From assembly GCA_016901395.1 (NCBI GenBank), contig JAEAMQ010000030.1, forward strand, positions 1-55,000: a DNA stretch of 55,000 nucleotides, given 5' to 3'. The DNA comes from Prevotella sp. (GTDB taxonomy: Bacteria; Bacteroidota; Bacteroidia; Bacteroidales; Bacteroidaceae). The position numbers were made by a program, and so were the translations under genes. The notes below the pieces were generated by a model. That model was not told the origin of the DNA. It saw only the letters and a program-made list of their open reading frames with translations, and ran no database searches. Shown piece after piece: positions 36,743 to 45,693 of this stretch. The stretch's first letter is position 1. Each line of letters begins with the position of its first letter.

Positions 36743-36774
36743 GTCTGTGTCTATCTGTTTACACGGGAATATAC

Positions 36775-36782
36775 TAACTTTG
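36775..36782 (+). promoter_or_regulatory. -7 box of the LRR-ppk operon
   Basis: TAACTTTG followed by C, a full -7 match 23 bases before the ATG. Confidence 0.68.
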
Positions 36783-36805
36783 CAGGTATCATTTACATAA
36801 CACGT

Positions 36806-37498
36806 ATGAAAGAGAATAAGAAGGAACTTCTTGACAAGATTAGCAAGCAGTCGAAGAAAGGCAACAAGTTTGAAAGTTTAGTGCTGAACTTAGCGTTACA
36901 GAAACTTGACTCAGAAAACTTTGAGATGGAAGACAAAGCAGTTTACACTGCCGACGGTAAACGATTGATCTACATTCTTGGCGACGAAACAAACGTCAAG
37001 ATCAGAGAAGGAGTCGAAGTCATTGGTGAAATGGCTGTTGCCAAAAAGAAGAATATGAAGGCGCTCACCCTTCCTGCCAGTTTGAAAAAGATAGAACGGG
37101 AGGCGTTTATGGATTGCGACGCATTGGTGTCGGTAACCATTCCGGCTTCGGTCGAAGAGATAGATGCCTACGCGTTTGAAGACTGTGACTCTCTGAAAAG
37201 CGTATATTTTGAGAAGATGCCTAAGGAACTCAACCGTAAAGCCTTTGCCGAATGTGAGCGACTGCATGAGATATCGGTTCCGGAAGAGGGAGTGAGAGCC
37301 ATTCGGAAAGCACTGCATTATACGGATGGGGATACCGATTTCATCGTAGTAGGGCGCACGGCAGATGGACAAAAGACTGAACCGAAGTCCAGCAGGACTC
37401 CAGAAAAGCCCAAGGTTGAGAAGAAGGAAAAGGTCATTAAGGAAGTGGCCAAGACCAAAGATATCAAGGAAAACAAAAAAGTGGATAAAAGAAAATAA
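36806..37498 (+). CDS. cytoplasmic leucine-rich-repeat protein with Lys-rich tail
   Basis: The 230-residue product has no signal peptide. Residues about 60-160 hold three to four BspA-type (LRR_5) repeats of about 23 residues (IREGVEVIGEMAV, LPASLKKIEREAF, IPASVEEIDAYAF, each before a Cys-Asp or similar turn). BspA proteins are usually surface-exposed; this one appears cytoplasmic. The last 40 residues are almost only Lys, Glu, Asp, Pro, Ser and Val, like the acidic/Ser/Lys-rich (PASK) tails to which polyphosphate binds or is attached in yeast and human proteins. It is the first gene of the operon that encodes polyphosphate kinase, 86 bases downstream, behind Pho-box-like repeats. A role as a polyphosphate-binding partner is inference only. 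Confidence 0.85.
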   Translation: MKENKKELLDKISKQSKKGNKFESLVLNLALQKLDSENFEMEDKAVYTADGKRLIYILGDETNVKIREGVEVIGEMAVAKKKNMKALTLPASLKKIEREAFMDCDALVSVTIPASVEEIDAYAFEDCDSLKSVYFEKMPKELNRKAFAECERLHEISVPEEGVRAIRKALHYTDGDTDFIVVGRTADGQKTEPKSSRTPEKPKVEKKEKVIKEVAKTKDIKENKKVDKRK

Positions 37499-37584
37499 AG
37501 GGACGACAGTCTGCTGTCATTGGAGAAGTCGTGCACAGACATAGACTTCCGACCCTGTTGCCCCATCGATAGCCCCCCAAGCTG

Positions 37585-39693
37585 ATGACAAAGACAGACA
37601 AACTGAGAGACATGTATGTAGACAGGGATGTGAGTTGGATGTATTTCAACTACCGCATCCTGCAAGAAGCCGAGAAAGAATACGTTCCGCTTTTGGAACG
37701 ATTATCCTTCCTCGGCATTTATTCTAACAACCTTGATGAGTTTTTCCGCGTGCGCGTGGCATCGCTCAACCGTATAGTGGAAAGTGCTGATCTCACCAAG
37801 AAGATGCGCCAGAGCGTCAAGCGGAGCATCAAAACCATCAGCACACTCACCGAACAATACAATAGGGAATATACGGATGCCATCCAGCAGGTGTTCAAGG
37901 AACTGGAACTTCATAACATCCGATTGCGCAATGAGACACAGCTTAATGATGAGCAGAAGGTGTGGTTGCGTGAATTTTACTATGACAAGCTCAACGGATC
38001 GACCAATCCCATCTGGCTCAGTGAACTGAAAGATTTCAGCTCGCTGGAGGACAACCGTATCTATTTGGTGGTGGAAAAGACCGAGATCGGTGAGAAAAAA
38101 TCAAAGTATGCGCTTATCAAAGTGCCCGATAAGATATATGGACGTTTCATCAAGATACCCGACTCGGAGGGCTTCGATAATATTATGTACCTTGATGATG
38201 TTATCCGATATTGTCTCCCGCTGATCTTTATTGGATTTAACAAGAGTCTCTACCGTGCCTATAGCTTTAAGTTTACCAAGGACGCAGAGATGGAGGTTGA
38301 CAATGATGCCGACTACGGAGTGCTGGAACGCATTGCCATTGGGGTGAACAGCAGAAAGCATGGCGAGGCAATCCGAGTGATTTATGACCGGGAGATGCCA
38401 CGTGATCTGCAGAAGAAAATCATAGCACATCTCAAGATCAAGGAACTTGATACCACCCTCAGCAGTGAGAGATACCAGAACCATAAGGACCTGATGAACT
38501 TCCCGGACTGTGGACATTACGATCTGAAATATCCCCAATGGAAGCAAGAGATGAAGCCGGAATTCATGTCTGAGGACAGCATTCTCGACCTCATACGCGA
38601 GAAAGACCGTTTCCTCCACGTGCCTTATCACAGCTTCAATGGGTATATCCGGTTGCTGCGCGAAGCTGCATTGAAACCTGATGTGAAGGAAATCAAAACC
38701 ACACTATACCGTTTGGCGAAAGACTCAAAGGTGGTGGAAGCATTGATTTGTGCCGCCCGCAATGGCAAGAAAGTTACTGCCGTCGTAGAACTTCTGGCTC
38801 GATTTGACGAGGAGAGTAATATCATGTGGAGTAAGCGCATGCAGGAAGAAGGGGTCAATGTTATCTATGGTGTCGAAGGACTCAAGATACATTCGAAGCT
38901 GCTTTATATAAAAACCCGAAAGGGAGACATTGCTTGTGTTGGTACCGGCAACTTCCACGAAGGCAATGCCAAGATGTATACTGACTACATGATGATGACT
39001 GCACGTCCCTCTGTGGTCTCTGAGGTGGCCAAAGTGTTCCAGTTTATTGAGCGCCCCTTCCAACAGGTGCGGTTCAATCAGCTTCTGGTTTCGCCCAATG
39101 CGATGAAGCGCCGCATCCTCCACATGCTTGATATAGAAATCAAAAATGCTACGGCGGGCAAGGAGGCATGGGTAAAGGTGAAAATCAATCATATCACAGA
39201 CCCCGACATTGTGTGTAAGCTCTACGAGGCATCACGGGCAGGGGTAAGGATAAGCATTGTCATCAGAGGAAACTGTTCGCTCATACCTGGTGTGCCGGGC
39301 GTATCGGAAAACATCAAGGCTGTGGGCATTATCGACCGATATTTGGAACACAGCCGTATTCTGATATTCTGCAACGGCGGCCGCAACAAATACTACATCG
39401 GCTCGGCCGACTGGATGCCGCGCAACCTGTTGAACCGTATTGAGGTGATGGCGCCGGTCTATGACGATGACCTGAAGGCTGACCTCATGCGAACCATAGA
39501 CCTCGGTATGGCCGACACGGCCAACGGACGCATCGTCGACGGCTATGGCAAGAACGAGATGCAACGTGGGCCATATCTCAGGAGTCAGGAGGAAATCAGG
39601 AAGGATACAAGCCAGCCTGACCACCCCACCAGCCTCTCCCCCAGCCCCTCCCCCGAAGGGAGGGGAGTAGATACTGGGATAAACAATAAGTGA
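37585..39693 (+). CDS. ppk1: polyphosphate kinase 1
   Basis: The 702-residue product has the Ppk1 architecture: an N-terminal helical domain (DVSWMYFNYRILQEA near 16-30, LGIYSNNLDEFFRVRVASL near 49-67), a middle head domain and two phospholipase-D-like C-terminal domains. The autophosphorylated His is in the GLKIHSKLLYIK motif (HxK), and the second conserved His is in YLEHSRILIF. It makes polyphosphate from ATP reversibly. The last 20 or so residues (SLSPSPSPEGRGVDTGINNK) are encoded by a copy of the GC-rich palindromic repeat and lie beyond the family's usual end. It follows the LRR gene and precedes ppx. Confidence 0.96.
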   Translation: MTKTDKLRDMYVDRDVSWMYFNYRILQEAEKEYVPLLERLSFLGIYSNNLDEFFRVRVASLNRIVESADLTKKMRQSVKRSIKTISTLTEQYNREYTDAIQQVFKELELHNIRLRNETQLNDEQKVWLREFYYDKLNGSTNPIWLSELKDFSSLEDNRIYLVVEKTEIGEKKSKYALIKVPDKIYGRFIKIPDSEGFDNIMYLDDVIRYCLPLIFIGFNKSLYRAYSFKFTKDAEMEVDNDADYGVLERIAIGVNSRKHGEAIRVIYDREMPRDLQKKIIAHLKIKELDTTLSSERYQNHKDLMNFPDCGHYDLKYPQWKQEMKPEFMSEDSILDLIREKDRFLHVPYHSFNGYIRLLREAALKPDVKEIKTTLYRLAKDSKVVEALICAARNGKKVTAVVELLARFDEESNIMWSKRMQEEGVNVIYGVEGLKIHSKLLYIKTRKGDIACVGTGNFHEGNAKMYTDYMMMTARPSVVSEVAKVFQFIERPFQQVRFNQLLVSPNAMKRRILHMLDIEIKNATAGKEAWVKVKINHITDPDIVCKLYEASRAGVRISIVIRGNCSLIPGVPGVSENIKAVGIIDRYLEHSRILIFCNGGRNKYYIGSADWMPRNLLNRIEVMAPVYDDDLKADLMRTIDLGMADTANGRIVDGYGKNEMQRGPYLRSQEEIRKDTSQPDHPTSLSPSPSPEGRGVDTGINNK
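39632..39690. repeat. GC-rich palindromic repeat at the ppk 3' end
   Basis: CCTCTCCCCCAGCCCCTCCC followed by CGAAGGGAGGGGAGT and, further on, GGGATAAACAAT. It encodes the ppk C-terminus up to its stop. The tail, including the GATAAACAAT, recurs at 46372-46430, so the repeat unit is about 58 bases. Confidence 0.75.
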
Positions 39694-39824
39694 TTGGGTA
39701 GGAATGCCATAATATTTATGTGGTGATGGCCTACATCATCATCCCAATTCAATCAGCGGTTAACGATAACAAGACTATACATAACAAACAAATTTCAACG
39801 CTCTACCTCCCCTTGAAGCATATC

Positions 39825-39862
39825 ACTCCCCTCCCTACGGGGGAGGGGTAAGGGGGGAGAGG
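39825..39862. repeat. GC-rich palindromic repeat before ppx
   Basis: CTCCCCTCCCTACGGGGGAG-type palindrome, inverted relative to the copy at the ppk end. The two could pair in the ppk-ppx intercistronic RNA. The 179-base gap otherwise holds nothing recognisable. Confidence 0.7.
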
Positions 39863-39872
39863 CCATACCTCA

Positions 39873-40769
39873 ATGAAGAAAACTCTCGCATCTATAGATA
39901 TCGGCTCCAACGGAGCACGACTGCTTATCAAGCAGTTTGACGACGAAGCTGTGGGCCTCGATCGTGTCAGGAAACTTATGTTCATCCGCGTTCCGCTTCG
40001 CTTAGGCAAGGATGTGTTTACCCTCGGCAAGGTGTCGAAGGAGCGTGAGGAGATGATGATCCACATGATGAAAGGATATAAACAATTCATGAAACTCTAT
40101 AAGGTCGATGCTTATCGTGCCTGTGCCACCTCGGCCATGCGAGATTCGGAGAACGGACCGAAGGTCATGACGCGTATCAAGAAAGAGTGTGGACTGAAGC
40201 TCGAGATAGTAAAGGGTTCTGACGAAGCGCTGCTCTTGGTCAATAACTTGGTGGAAAAGACCGACTCCAACGAGGGAAACTTCGCCTATGTGGATGTGGG
40301 AGGTGGCTCTACCGAGGTTTCTCTTATCCACAATGGTGTGTTGGCAGAGAGCCACTCCTACAATATCGGTACGCTTCGACTGCTTTCAGGGCGGGTTACT
40401 CCCGAAGAATGGAGTGAGATGGAGAATACTCTTGATGGCTATGCCCATAAATATCCCGATATCCGAATTATTGGATCAGGGGGAAACATCAACCGTCTCT
40501 ACCGCCTTTCGGAAGAGAAAGACAAGAACAAGAGCATCAGCGTGAAGGAACTGCAACGCCTCTATGCCTTGCTTAAGCCGCTGAGTCTCGAAGAGCGCAT
40601 GAAGACTTTCAGTCTCAAAGACGACCGCGCCGATGTTATTGTACCGGCTGCCCAGATCTTCCTTGATGTGGCGAAACAACTCAAGAGTGACACCATTATG
40701 GTGCCCAACATATCGATGGCCGACTCCATTGTAGACGGACTCTATCGTCAATTGCGTGACAAACAATAA
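39873..40769 (+). CDS. ppx: Ppx/GppA-family exopolyphosphatase
   Basis: The 298-residue product has the two phosphate-binding motifs of the actin-like ASKHA fold: ASIDIGSNGARLLI (about 6-19) and YVDVGGGSTEVSLI (about 133-146), with GSGGNINRL further on. At this length it lacks the C-terminal HD-like domain of long E. coli-type Ppx and matches the short two-domain form usual in Bacteroidota. It either degrades polyphosphate or hydrolyses pppGpp, and its place after ppk favours polyphosphate. The pair lets the cell both fill and empty the store. Confidence 0.92.
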   Translation: MKKTLASIDIGSNGARLLIKQFDDEAVGLDRVRKLMFIRVPLRLGKDVFTLGKVSKEREEMMIHMMKGYKQFMKLYKVDAYRACATSAMRDSENGPKVMTRIKKECGLKLEIVKGSDEALLLVNNLVEKTDSNEGNFAYVDVGGGSTEVSLIHNGVLAESHSYNIGTLRLLSGRVTPEEWSEMENTLDGYAHKYPDIRIIGSGGNINRLYRLSEEKDKNKSISVKELQRLYALLKPLSLEERMKTFSLKDDRADVIVPAAQIFLDVAKQLKSDTIMVPNISMADSIVDGLYRQLRDKQ

Positions 40770-40943
40770 ATTTCACGCATATCTTTGAGGGATGATGTGC
40801 TGCCCCTGCAGTGTGCTCTTAGGGTTGGCAATGTGTGGCGGACATCATCTTATTCTGCAAAACCATCGGTGCTTTTTTAGTGAACCGTAGGCTTTTGCAT
40901 GGATTTTTAGAGTAATCATGATATAATCAAGGGGAAAACGTAA

Positions 40944-40978
40944 GAGCCTTGTCCTGCACGATAACAAGGACAAGGCTC
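40944..40978. terminator. hairpin between convergent ppx and beta-helix genes
   Basis: GAGCCTTGTCCT and AGGACAAGGCTC form a perfect 12-bp stem with an 11-base loop. On the minus strand it is followed by TTACGTTTTCC, on the plus strand by no T run. Most useful to the minus-strand operon, whose stop is at 41034. Confidence 0.68.
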
Positions 40979-41033
40979 TCAAGAGAGTATGTGTACCCAT
41001 CCCGCACCCGAAGGTCACGGGGGGAAGTGTGGT

Positions 41034-42560
41034 TTAATAATCTGCGTTCTCAGGATCGAAGTTGGTCCAGCCGTCCAACCAAGTGTCACCGGTGTTGAAA
41101 GCACCGATATAGGGAACAGAGGTAAACCAGCTGTCGAGGCCGCTGAAGAGGGCTGCGGTGAGAAGTGCACTGCCTGCTGAAGGCATATAGCCATTGGAGG
41201 CCATGCCGAGGTCGGAGATGCTGGTGAGCACCTTGTTACCACTCTGAGCGTTGAACCAAGTGCTGGAGAAACTCTTGTTTTCGGTGTCCAAGATGGGCTT
41301 GCTGTTGGCATCATAGCCAGTCACCAGCACGTCTTCGTACACCTTATTGGCATCAGTACCGGTGGCATCCATGCCGGCAAACCATACGTTGTTCACGTGA
41401 AGCTTACCCGAAGTGGCTGCACCCTGAGTGTCTCCCTTCTGGTTGTCGAGGATGAGACCGATGGGATAGCCCAGTGCTACAGAGTTGTAGCAGTTCAGGC
41501 GAGAGTTGCGTCGAATCTGCATGGCAGCCTGGAACTTGCCGAGAGCAGAACCATTGTTGGGGTTCATCGTACCACCGGTGATATAGTCTACTGAGTTCTT
41601 GAAGCTGTCATCGAGCTTCGGACCTACGAAAGTGATATTGGAGAACGTTGCTGTGGTGTAGGGAGACACGGCCGATCCGTCTGCGCTGTTGTCGCTCTCA
41701 AAGCCATTGCTCTGTGAGGTGTCGGCAATCTTGGAGTCGCGAACGACAAGACCGAACTGCACTTTACCCGAGAAACCGTTGTCGGTATCGAAGTCGTCGT
41801 CCCAGCCCTTGTATGCAATCATATACTTACAGTTTACCTGTCCGCCGAACCACTCGTAGGAGTCGTCGTTGGAGTAGGACACCTGCACGTGGTCAATCTG
41901 CGTGCCTGAACCCACGGAACCGAAGGTCAGACCATTGATTTCCTTGTCTTTCTCAAAGGGATAACCAGCAAACTCAATACGCACATAGCTCAGTACGCCC
42001 GAGTTGTCTGTATTGTCGTCGCCACCGTGCTTCGTGCGCGGGCCACCCTCAATCTGCATTTCGGTCTGGTTGTTCTGTGCCTTACCGCAGAGAATCACAC
42101 CACCCCAGTCGCCCGGCTTGCGGCTACCTTTGGCCTGTGCCGAGGTAAACACGATAGGAGCCGTGGCTGTTCCCTGAGCGATGAGCTTGCCACCACGCTC
42201 CACGATAAGCGAAGCCTTGGTATCCTTGTCGCCCTTGATCACCGTTCCCGGCTCAATGGTGAGCTCTGCTCCGTTAGCAATGTATACCCAGCCTTTCAGT
42301 GTATAGGTGCCTTTTGCCAAGGTCTGCTTGCCGGTAAAGACAAACTCCTGGTCACCGTTGCCTATATCTGTTCCTGTGGCATCTTCGGTGCCATTGGTGA
42401 AGAGAATGCCTGTTGCAGCCTTTAGACCGCCATCAGTTGTCCATGTGTAACCTGTGGTTTCAGGCGTTGGTGTTACGGTGTCGTCACTACTGCTGCAGGA
42501 AGTCAAACCTGTTGCAGCCATCAGGATGCCCATGCATCCATACATCAATTGTTTTTTCAT
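41034..42560 (-). CDS. secreted beta-helix lipoprotein paired with a TonB receptor
   Basis: The 508-residue product has a lipoprotein signal (GLTSC, Cys near residue 21; start chosen as the Met of MKKQLMYG at 42560). The rest is rich in Gly, Asn, Asp and short hydrophobic strands, typical of a right-handed parallel beta-helix. One example starts GWVYIANGAELTIEPGTVIK near residue 76, followed by repeated Asp/Asn-rich turns that may bind calcium. There is no catalytic motif I can name. The TonB receptor gene lies upstream on the same strand and no separate promoter is visible, so both probably share the Pho-box-like promoter at 45694. In that setting it may capture or process a phosphate source at the cell surface; this is inference. 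Confidence 0.75.
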   Translation of the reverse strand: MKKQLMYGCMGILMAATGLTSCSSSDDTVTPTPETTGYTWTTDGGLKAATGILFTNGTEDATGTDIGNGDQEFVFTGKQTLAKGTYTLKGWVYIANGAELTIEPGTVIKGDKDTKASLIVERGGKLIAQGTATAPIVFTSAQAKGSRKPGDWGGVILCGKAQNNQTEMQIEGGPRTKHGGDDNTDNSGVLSYVRIEFAGYPFEKDKEINGLTFGSVGSGTQIDHVQVSYSNDDSYEWFGGQVNCKYMIAYKGWDDDFDTDNGFSGKVQFGLVVRDSKIADTSQSNGFESDNSADGSAVSPYTTATFSNITFVGPKLDDSFKNSVDYITGGTMNPNNGSALGKFQAAMQIRRNSRLNCYNSVALGYPIGLILDNQKGDTQGAATSGKLHVNNVWFAGMDATGTDANKVYEDVLVTGYDANSKPILDTENKSFSSTWFNAQSGNKVLTSISDLGMASNGYMPSAGSALLTAALFSGLDSWFTSVPYIGAFNTGDTWLDGWTNFDPENADY

Positions 42561-42601
42561 AAGTAAATTATGTTTGTTAAACATTAATATTCTTTCTTTG
42601 G

Positions 42602-42858
42602 GAGTTGAGAAGCTTTTTGGGGGAGTTAAGAAGTTAAGGAGTTAAAGAAGTTAAGACAATAGTCTGAATGACCGATTGTCACGCTCCAAGAGCTATCCAA
42701 GGTTCGTCCAAATGCCTCGTTGTCTGCATTTGTCTTAACTTCTTTAACTTCATAACTTCCTAACTTCTAAACTTTTGTCCTAACTTCTTTGACTTCATAA
42801 CTTCCTAACTTCTGAAGTTTTGTCTTAACTTCTTCACTTCATAACTTCTTAACTTCTC
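42602..42858. repeat. 7-base-period repeats in inverted halves
   Basis: AAGTTAAG/GAGTTAA-type heptamers (42602-42655) face their complements CTTAACTT/CATAACTT (42731-42858). The right half is itself three near copies of about 55 bases that repeat the words TTAACTTCTTTAACTTCATA and CTTCCTAACTTCT. The halves can pair across a 75-base loop. The element fills the gap between the TonB receptor stop (42862) and the beta-helix gene start (42560), so it lies inside the likely operon RNA. Confidence 0.85.
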
Positions 42859-42861
42859 ACC

Positions 42862-45609
42862 TTACAGCTTATACACCACTGAGAGTCCGATATTTCTTCC
42901 GGGCTTGTAAGCACGTACTATTTCGTCCACAGTCTTGTGAGTACCATCGGAGTAGTTCACGTCGGCAAACTGCTTGTAGTAGATTTTTTCTGCGAGGATG
43001 TCGCGGATGTTGAACTTCAACTCCCAGTGGCTGCCGAATTTCTTCGTGGCAGAGAGGTCGAATACGTTGCGCGGCATCTCGTAGGAGTCGGGAATGCGGG
43101 CGGTCTCATCCGATCCAGAGCCTGAACTTCCTTCCGAACGGCCCACACCGATGATGCGCTTTCCGATGCGGTTGTAGAGCAGAGCCACGCTGAACTGCTT
43201 GGCATCGTTGCGATAGAAGATACCTGTGTTGATGAGGTAGGGCGACTGTCCTTGCATGGGGCGGTTCTCCTCCTTGGAGCCTGCGGGGAAGTTCACGCGG
43301 CTGCGGATAAGTGCACCGTTGAACGACCAGCTGAAATTTCTCAGTCCGATGAACGAGAGGTCCTTGCGGATGTCAAGTTCCAATCCGATGTTGTTGGCGC
43401 TGAGTGCGTTCTTGTAAGAGTAGATGAGGTCGGTACCACCGGCTACGGTGTAGGTCCACTCTATCGGGGAGTCGAAATGTTTGTAGAAGGCGGCCACCGA
43501 AATCTGCTCTCCACGTGAGGGGTAGAACTCGTAACGCAGGTCGATGTTGTCCACGCGGCAGCTCTTCAACTCGGTATTTCCTTGTACGCTCGAAGCCAAA
43601 TCAAAATCGTAGTACACTGAAGAGGATACCTCGCGAAACTCAGGACGGTTGATCGTGCGGCCGTAGCTGGCGCGCAACTGATGCTGGTCGTTAAACTTGT
43701 AAGTGGCGTTGAACGAGGGGAAGAGGTCGTCGTCACGATAGTGGCGCGATGACTCGCTACGCTCATTATCTCGGGTGTTGGAAATAAGTTCCATGTCATT
43801 GTGCTCAAAGCGGACACCGGCGAGGATGCTCAGAGGACCAAAGGGGAGAGTCGCAGTGAGGTATCCTGCGCCCAAAGTGTTGTGTCCGCTGTAGTTGTTG
43901 CGCCAACGCACCTGCTCAATGACATCTAATTTGCCGTCGCCAAGGTTGTTTACATCTGACAGCAACGTGGGAATATCCATCTGACGGAAGCCGGTGGGCA
44001 GACTGTTGTTGGAGGCATCCCAGTTGTAGATGAACTCGCGGGCCTGATATTCACGGGTGCGGTATTCACCGTATGCACCATATTTCAGGCTGGGCTCCCA
44101 TGTGTTGAATTTGAGGTTCATCTTGTTGTTCACGTTGGCCGAGAGGATATGCTCATCGAGCTGTGTCCACTCGCGCGAGATGTCATTACCTGTGGTGAGA
44201 GCTAACTGGCCGGTTTCGATGGCATCGTCGATGAGATAGCGGCGACGGTCGGGCATGTGACGGTTGGCGTAGGCGTAGCCCACGCTCCAGTCCAACTGGT
44301 CGTTTTTGAAGGTATGTTTACCTGTGAGCTGACCGTTATAGGCGGCACGGCTGCGGTAATAGTATTCGGCGGAGTTCTCCAGGTTGGCCTGTGCCGATAC
44401 GCCTTCACGCCAAGTGTAGCGCTGATTGGTCAGATAGTTAAAGATGTTTTTCAACTCCAGCTTGTGGTTTCCGCTCGGTGAGAGCAGCGTAAAGTTGAGC
44501 ATAGCACCGATGCGACGGTTGTTGTTGTACTGGTTGTCGACCGAATGGCGCAGGTAGTTGCTGTGGTCGTTGGCCACATCATACACACCGAAGAGGTTGT
44601 TCTGCATCTCGTCATACTTGCGGTACTCGTTGGAGTAGTTGGCTGCGGCAATCATTCCGAGCTGGTGTCCTCCGATTTTCCAGCGGTAACTGCCGTTCAC
44701 GCCCAGCTTCAGGTCACCATATACTGTCTGGTTCTTGACTGTCCAGTCGTTGTTGAAGCCTCCGGTGAGCAGCTGACTGCCAATGGCATTGAGTCCCGTC
44801 GTGGTTTTCTTGAAAGTGGAGAAATCACCCAATGAGGCATCATTCCAATTGCCGCCTACGGTGAAAGAGAGAGAATTTGAAACGGGTATTTCCTTGGTAT
44901 TGATTAGAATGAAACCACCGGTATAGTCGGCTGGATATTCAGCAGACGGCGTCTTCACGATGGTGAGATTGTCGATCTGCTGACTTGGAATGATGTCAAA
45001 CGAGAAAGCGCGGCTGTCGGCCTCGCTGCTCGGCACAGCACCGCCGTTCATCCACACATTATTATATCTTTGGGAGAGACCGCGCACCATCACAAACTTG
45101 TCGTCGATGAGGCTCACACCCGGCACGCGGCGTATCACCTCGCCCGCATTGGTGTCCTGCGTCTTCTCTATTTCCTGCGCCGACACGTTGCTCACGATGA
45201 CGTCGCTGTTTTTCACTTGCTGCACGGCGGCGGTCTCTGTATTCTTGCGCTCTACAGCCACAATAGATACTTCGCCCAACTGATGCTCGTCGGCCACCAT
45301 GTCCACTTTAAGCCCTTCTGAGGTGTCAACAGATTTAGGAGATATCTGATCGATGGTCTGCGGTTTATAACCCACGTAGGTTACCAACAACGCATACTTG
45401 CCCGTGCGGAGTCCATCGATTCTAAACCTTCCATCAATATCGGTCACAGCTTTGCGATCCGTGCCTTTCACTGTTACCATCGCTCCGATGAGCGGCTCAC
45501 TTGTCTTGGCGTCTGCTACTGTACCCACAATCGACTGGGCCATACATCCAATAGTAACAAACAAAAGCAGTGCGATGACTGCCATTCCCCTTTTGCAATC
45601 TTTCATCAT
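42862..45609 (-). CDS. TonB-dependent outer-membrane receptor, probably phosphate-regulated
   Basis: The 915-residue product has a signal peptide (ending GCMAQ), a carboxypeptidase-regulatory-like domain (about 26-110, opening IVGTVADAKTSEPLIGAMVT) and a plug (VQQVKNSDVIVSNVSAQEIEK region). A barrel follows whose last strand reads NIGLSVVYKL. I chose the start at 45609 (next Met 45606) because the -7 box at 45643-45650 lies downstream of the longer frame's start. Pho-box-like repeats are about 45 bases upstream of that box. It has no SusD partner; the next gene encodes the beta-helix lipoprotein. The transported compound is unknown, and an organic phosphate or metal complex is possible. Confidence 0.92.
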   Translation of the reverse strand: MMKDCKRGMAVIALLLFVTIGCMAQSIVGTVADAKTSEPLIGAMVTVKGTDRKAVTDIDGRFRIDGLRTGKYALLVTYVGYKPQTIDQISPKSVDTSEGLKVDMVADEHQLGEVSIVAVERKNTETAAVQQVKNSDVIVSNVSAQEIEKTQDTNAGEVIRRVPGVSLIDDKFVMVRGLSQRYNNVWMNGGAVPSSEADSRAFSFDIIPSQQIDNLTIVKTPSAEYPADYTGGFILINTKEIPVSNSLSFTVGGNWNDASLGDFSTFKKTTTGLNAIGSQLLTGGFNNDWTVKNQTVYGDLKLGVNGSYRWKIGGHQLGMIAAANYSNEYRKYDEMQNNLFGVYDVANDHSNYLRHSVDNQYNNNRRIGAMLNFTLLSPSGNHKLELKNIFNYLTNQRYTWREGVSAQANLENSAEYYYRSRAAYNGQLTGKHTFKNDQLDWSVGYAYANRHMPDRRRYLIDDAIETGQLALTTGNDISREWTQLDEHILSANVNNKMNLKFNTWEPSLKYGAYGEYRTREYQAREFIYNWDASNNSLPTGFRQMDIPTLLSDVNNLGDGKLDVIEQVRWRNNYSGHNTLGAGYLTATLPFGPLSILAGVRFEHNDMELISNTRDNERSESSRHYRDDDLFPSFNATYKFNDQHQLRASYGRTINRPEFREVSSSVYYDFDLASSVQGNTELKSCRVDNIDLRYEFYPSRGEQISVAAFYKHFDSPIEWTYTVAGGTDLIYSYKNALSANNIGLELDIRKDLSFIGLRNFSWSFNGALIRSRVNFPAGSKEENRPMQGQSPYLINTGIFYRNDAKQFSVALLYNRIGKRIIGVGRSEGSSGSGSDETARIPDSYEMPRNVFDLSATKKFGSHWELKFNIRDILAEKIYYKQFADVNYSDGTHKTVDEIVRAYKPGRNIGLSVVYKL

Positions 45610-45642
45610 TGATTCTAAAAACTTGATTATCTTTTTGCACTG

Positions 45643-45650
45643 CAAAGTTA
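45643..45650 (-). promoter_or_regulatory. -7 box of the TonB receptor-beta-helix operon
   Basis: The minus strand reads TAACTTTG followed by C, a full -7 match 34 bases before the chosen start. Confidence 0.65.
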
Positions 45651-45693
45651 CAGCCGCATTGTTACATTGGAGTTGCATGCATTTGACGAAACA

